Source: Labilibaculum euxinicum
Lineage (GTDB): Bacteria > Bacteroidota > Bacteroidia > Bacteroidales > Marinifilaceae
Direction of reading: 5' to 3'
Assembly (NCBI RefSeq): GCF_009795715.1
Contig: NZ_WTCR01000011.1
Location: 1 to 64,000 of the forward strand
Length of the DNA stretch: 64,000 nt
The notes below the pieces were generated by a model, which did no database searches, was not told the origin of the DNA, and saw only the letters and a list, made by a program, of their open reading frames with translations. Positions 62,843-64,000 of this stretch are shown here, in pieces (the stretch's first letter is position 1; each line of letters begins with the position of its first letter). A program made the position numbers and the translations under genes.

Positions 62843-64000
62843 TGGATTTTATTTTAACCGGTTTCAATCTTACCGGCAGTGATTTTTTAGCTTTTCTCCT
62901 GATCCATTTTATTCCCAACACAAAGCCTGATACACTTACCACGGTTCCTCCCAACGAAAGGAATAACAGCAAAAACTTTCTTAACCATTCGTGTTGTTTT
63001 AAAAATGGGAAATCCAAAGTGTGCAAAGATTTGTACAACCAACGGCGTCCTCTGTCGTTGCTGTTGTAGCTTTTGATGACTTCTCCCGTTTTCGGATGAA
63101 TATACATGCAGGTATGATCGGCATCGTGCAAATTCAATTGCCATGCCGGCAAAGGGCGTTTCCACATCCCGGATTTTTGATAGTAGGCATCAAATTCGTT
63201 CAACTCTTTTAGATCGTAATTGGTGCCTGCAAATGCACTTTTGCACCAACTGCTGATTTCCTTTTCTGAATAGTCCGGTTTTGCAAAAACACCATCAGCT
63301 GCGGCAACATACACATCCGGCAATTCAAACTGATCCCGATACACCCAAAAGCAAGCTTGATTCATAACGGTTTTCCAAACTACTTTCCGGATCGGTTTAT
63401 TGTCCTCAATTGCATTCCATAAATCAGACATTGATATTGCGGCATGCTGTTTCACATCAGTTTTCTGATTCCATACTTTTTTAGCAGAAACTTTTGCATG
63501 TACCGGCACCAGGCTTTTGGGAATGTCTACAACAGAGAAAAAACCACTCAAAATAAACGTGAATACAAAAAAGCCAAACAGAAAACCTGTAATGTGATGC
63601 CACTTGTACCAAAACTTTTTATAAGGACTAAATTCTGTCCACTGTGAATTTTTCTTTCGCTTCTTCAAACGAATAAAGCCTGCCACTAAACCCGTAATAC
63701 TTACCAGAATACCCAGAAAAGAAATCCAGGCCACCACCTTCAACCAAAGTCCTTTTTGCAGACGCAGCGATTTAAAGTAAATCCAATGAGGAATGGCTCC
63801 CAATCGTGCGGCCCAACGGCTTTTTCTTGTTGTTTCCTGAATGATACTTCCTGTTTTTTCTGAAATATAAATCCGTGTATGATCCTTATCGTTTAAATAA
63901 CACTTGTAGATAGGAAGTAAGGGATTGTAGTAGTCCCAAGGAATCCACTGATCTAATTCTTCAATCTTTTCAACTGATTGAAGCTTAGCACCCGTAAAAT
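62835..64000 (-). CDS. PepSY-associated TM protein (partial, 5' end beyond the window)
   Basis: The open frame runs from 63998 to the stop at 62835-62837, so the N-terminus is missing. The visible part has LDQWIPWDYYNPLLPIYKCYL, TRIYISEKTGSIIQETTRKS, TM helices (LKVVAWISFLGILVSITGLV; HHITGFLFGFFVFTFILSGFF) and a periplasmic region. A final TM follows (FLLLFLSLGGTVVSVSGFVLG). PepSY-TM proteins in such operons often act as siderophore-iron or haem reductases. It is translationally coupled to cbiK. Confidence 0.9.
   Translation of the reverse strand, partial: FTGAKLQSVEKIEELDQWIPWDYYNPLLPIYKCYLNDKDHTRIYISEKTGSIIQETTRKSRWAARLGAIPHWIYFKSLRLQKGLWLKVVAWISFLGILVSITGLVAGFIRLKKRKKNSQWTEFSPYKKFWYKWHHITGFLFGFFVFTFILSGFFSVVDIPKSLVPVHAKVSAKKVWNQKTDVKQHAAISMSDLWNAIEDNKPIRKVVWKTVMNQACFWVYRDQFELPDVYVAAADGVFAKPDYSEKEISSWCKSAFAGTNYDLKELNEFDAYYQKSGMWKRPLPAWQLNLHDADHTCMYIHPKTGEVIKSYNSNDRGRRWLYKSLHTLDFPFLKQHEWLRKFLLLFLSLGGTVVSVSGFVLGIKWIRRKAKKSLPVRLKPVKIKSND

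Overview
The window looks like a chromosomal segment of a marine or anaerobic member of the Bacteroidota, probably near Marinilabiliales/Marinifilaceae. The reasons are low GC, T9SS C-terminal sorting domains, repeated -7 boxes of the TAnnTTTG type (23357, 24160, 32868, 39417, 41244), a Bacteroidota-style arginine cluster, class III fructose-bisphosphatase, and families such as DUF6155, DUF6261 and DUF4190. The taxon is an inference from gene content.

Layout. 1-2604: 5' part of a large PKD/Ig-like repeat surface protein with near-identical 249-bp units. 2959-5475: two MacB/FtsX-type permeases without an ATPase. 5740-5848: a candidate small RNA. 5866-9375: a thioesterase and a gingipain-type C25 peptidase exported by T9SS. 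9942-10635: a frameshifted HU-like/DUF4469 gene. 10970-22707: one long minus-strand arginine and carbamoyl-phosphate operon (GNAT-argG-argC-argD-argB-argE-argH-carA-carB). 23685-30377: a small membrane protein and gltBD on the plus strand. 30677-36729: a long curlin-repeat amyloid, small DUF genes, a nitronate-monooxygenase-like enzyme, tRNA-Leu and NhaA. 36964-41025: a LuxR-type two-component system and small genes. 41280-46971: mnmE, a mosaic mnmE pseudogene copy, a lipocalin-like lipoprotein, LRR and DUF6261 proteins, and a degenerate repeat field. 46979-54667: a type I restriction-modification island (hsdS, hsdM, hsdR, a small winged-helix-like protein, a GIY-YIG/DUF4357 protein). 54876-57735: fbp and a REP-associated tyrosine transposase flanked by 109-bp repeats. 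57999-64000: a metal-chelate uptake operon (FecE/FecCD/binding protein, periplasmic CbiK, PepSY-TM protein), running off the right edge.

The most striking observation is the 640-nt leader of the arginine operon (22708-23364, minus strand). It contains four consecutive modules of 145, 163, 163 and 156 nt. Each has a short ORF with an Arg run at codons 8-12, then an intrinsic terminator, then a 24-30 nt gap to the next start codon. Only one promoter-like box is seen, upstream of module 1. This reads as a series of four arginine-sensing transcription attenuators in front of one operon. gltBD next door supplies glutamate, the precursor of the same pathway.

Other structure not explained by genes: a 90-97 bp leader element shared by three unrelated genes (38880, 41026, 53714), a shared palindrome flanking the two-component system, a REP palindrome built into the coding frame of its own transposase, and intergenic repeats that create false N-terminal extensions of carB and hsdM.
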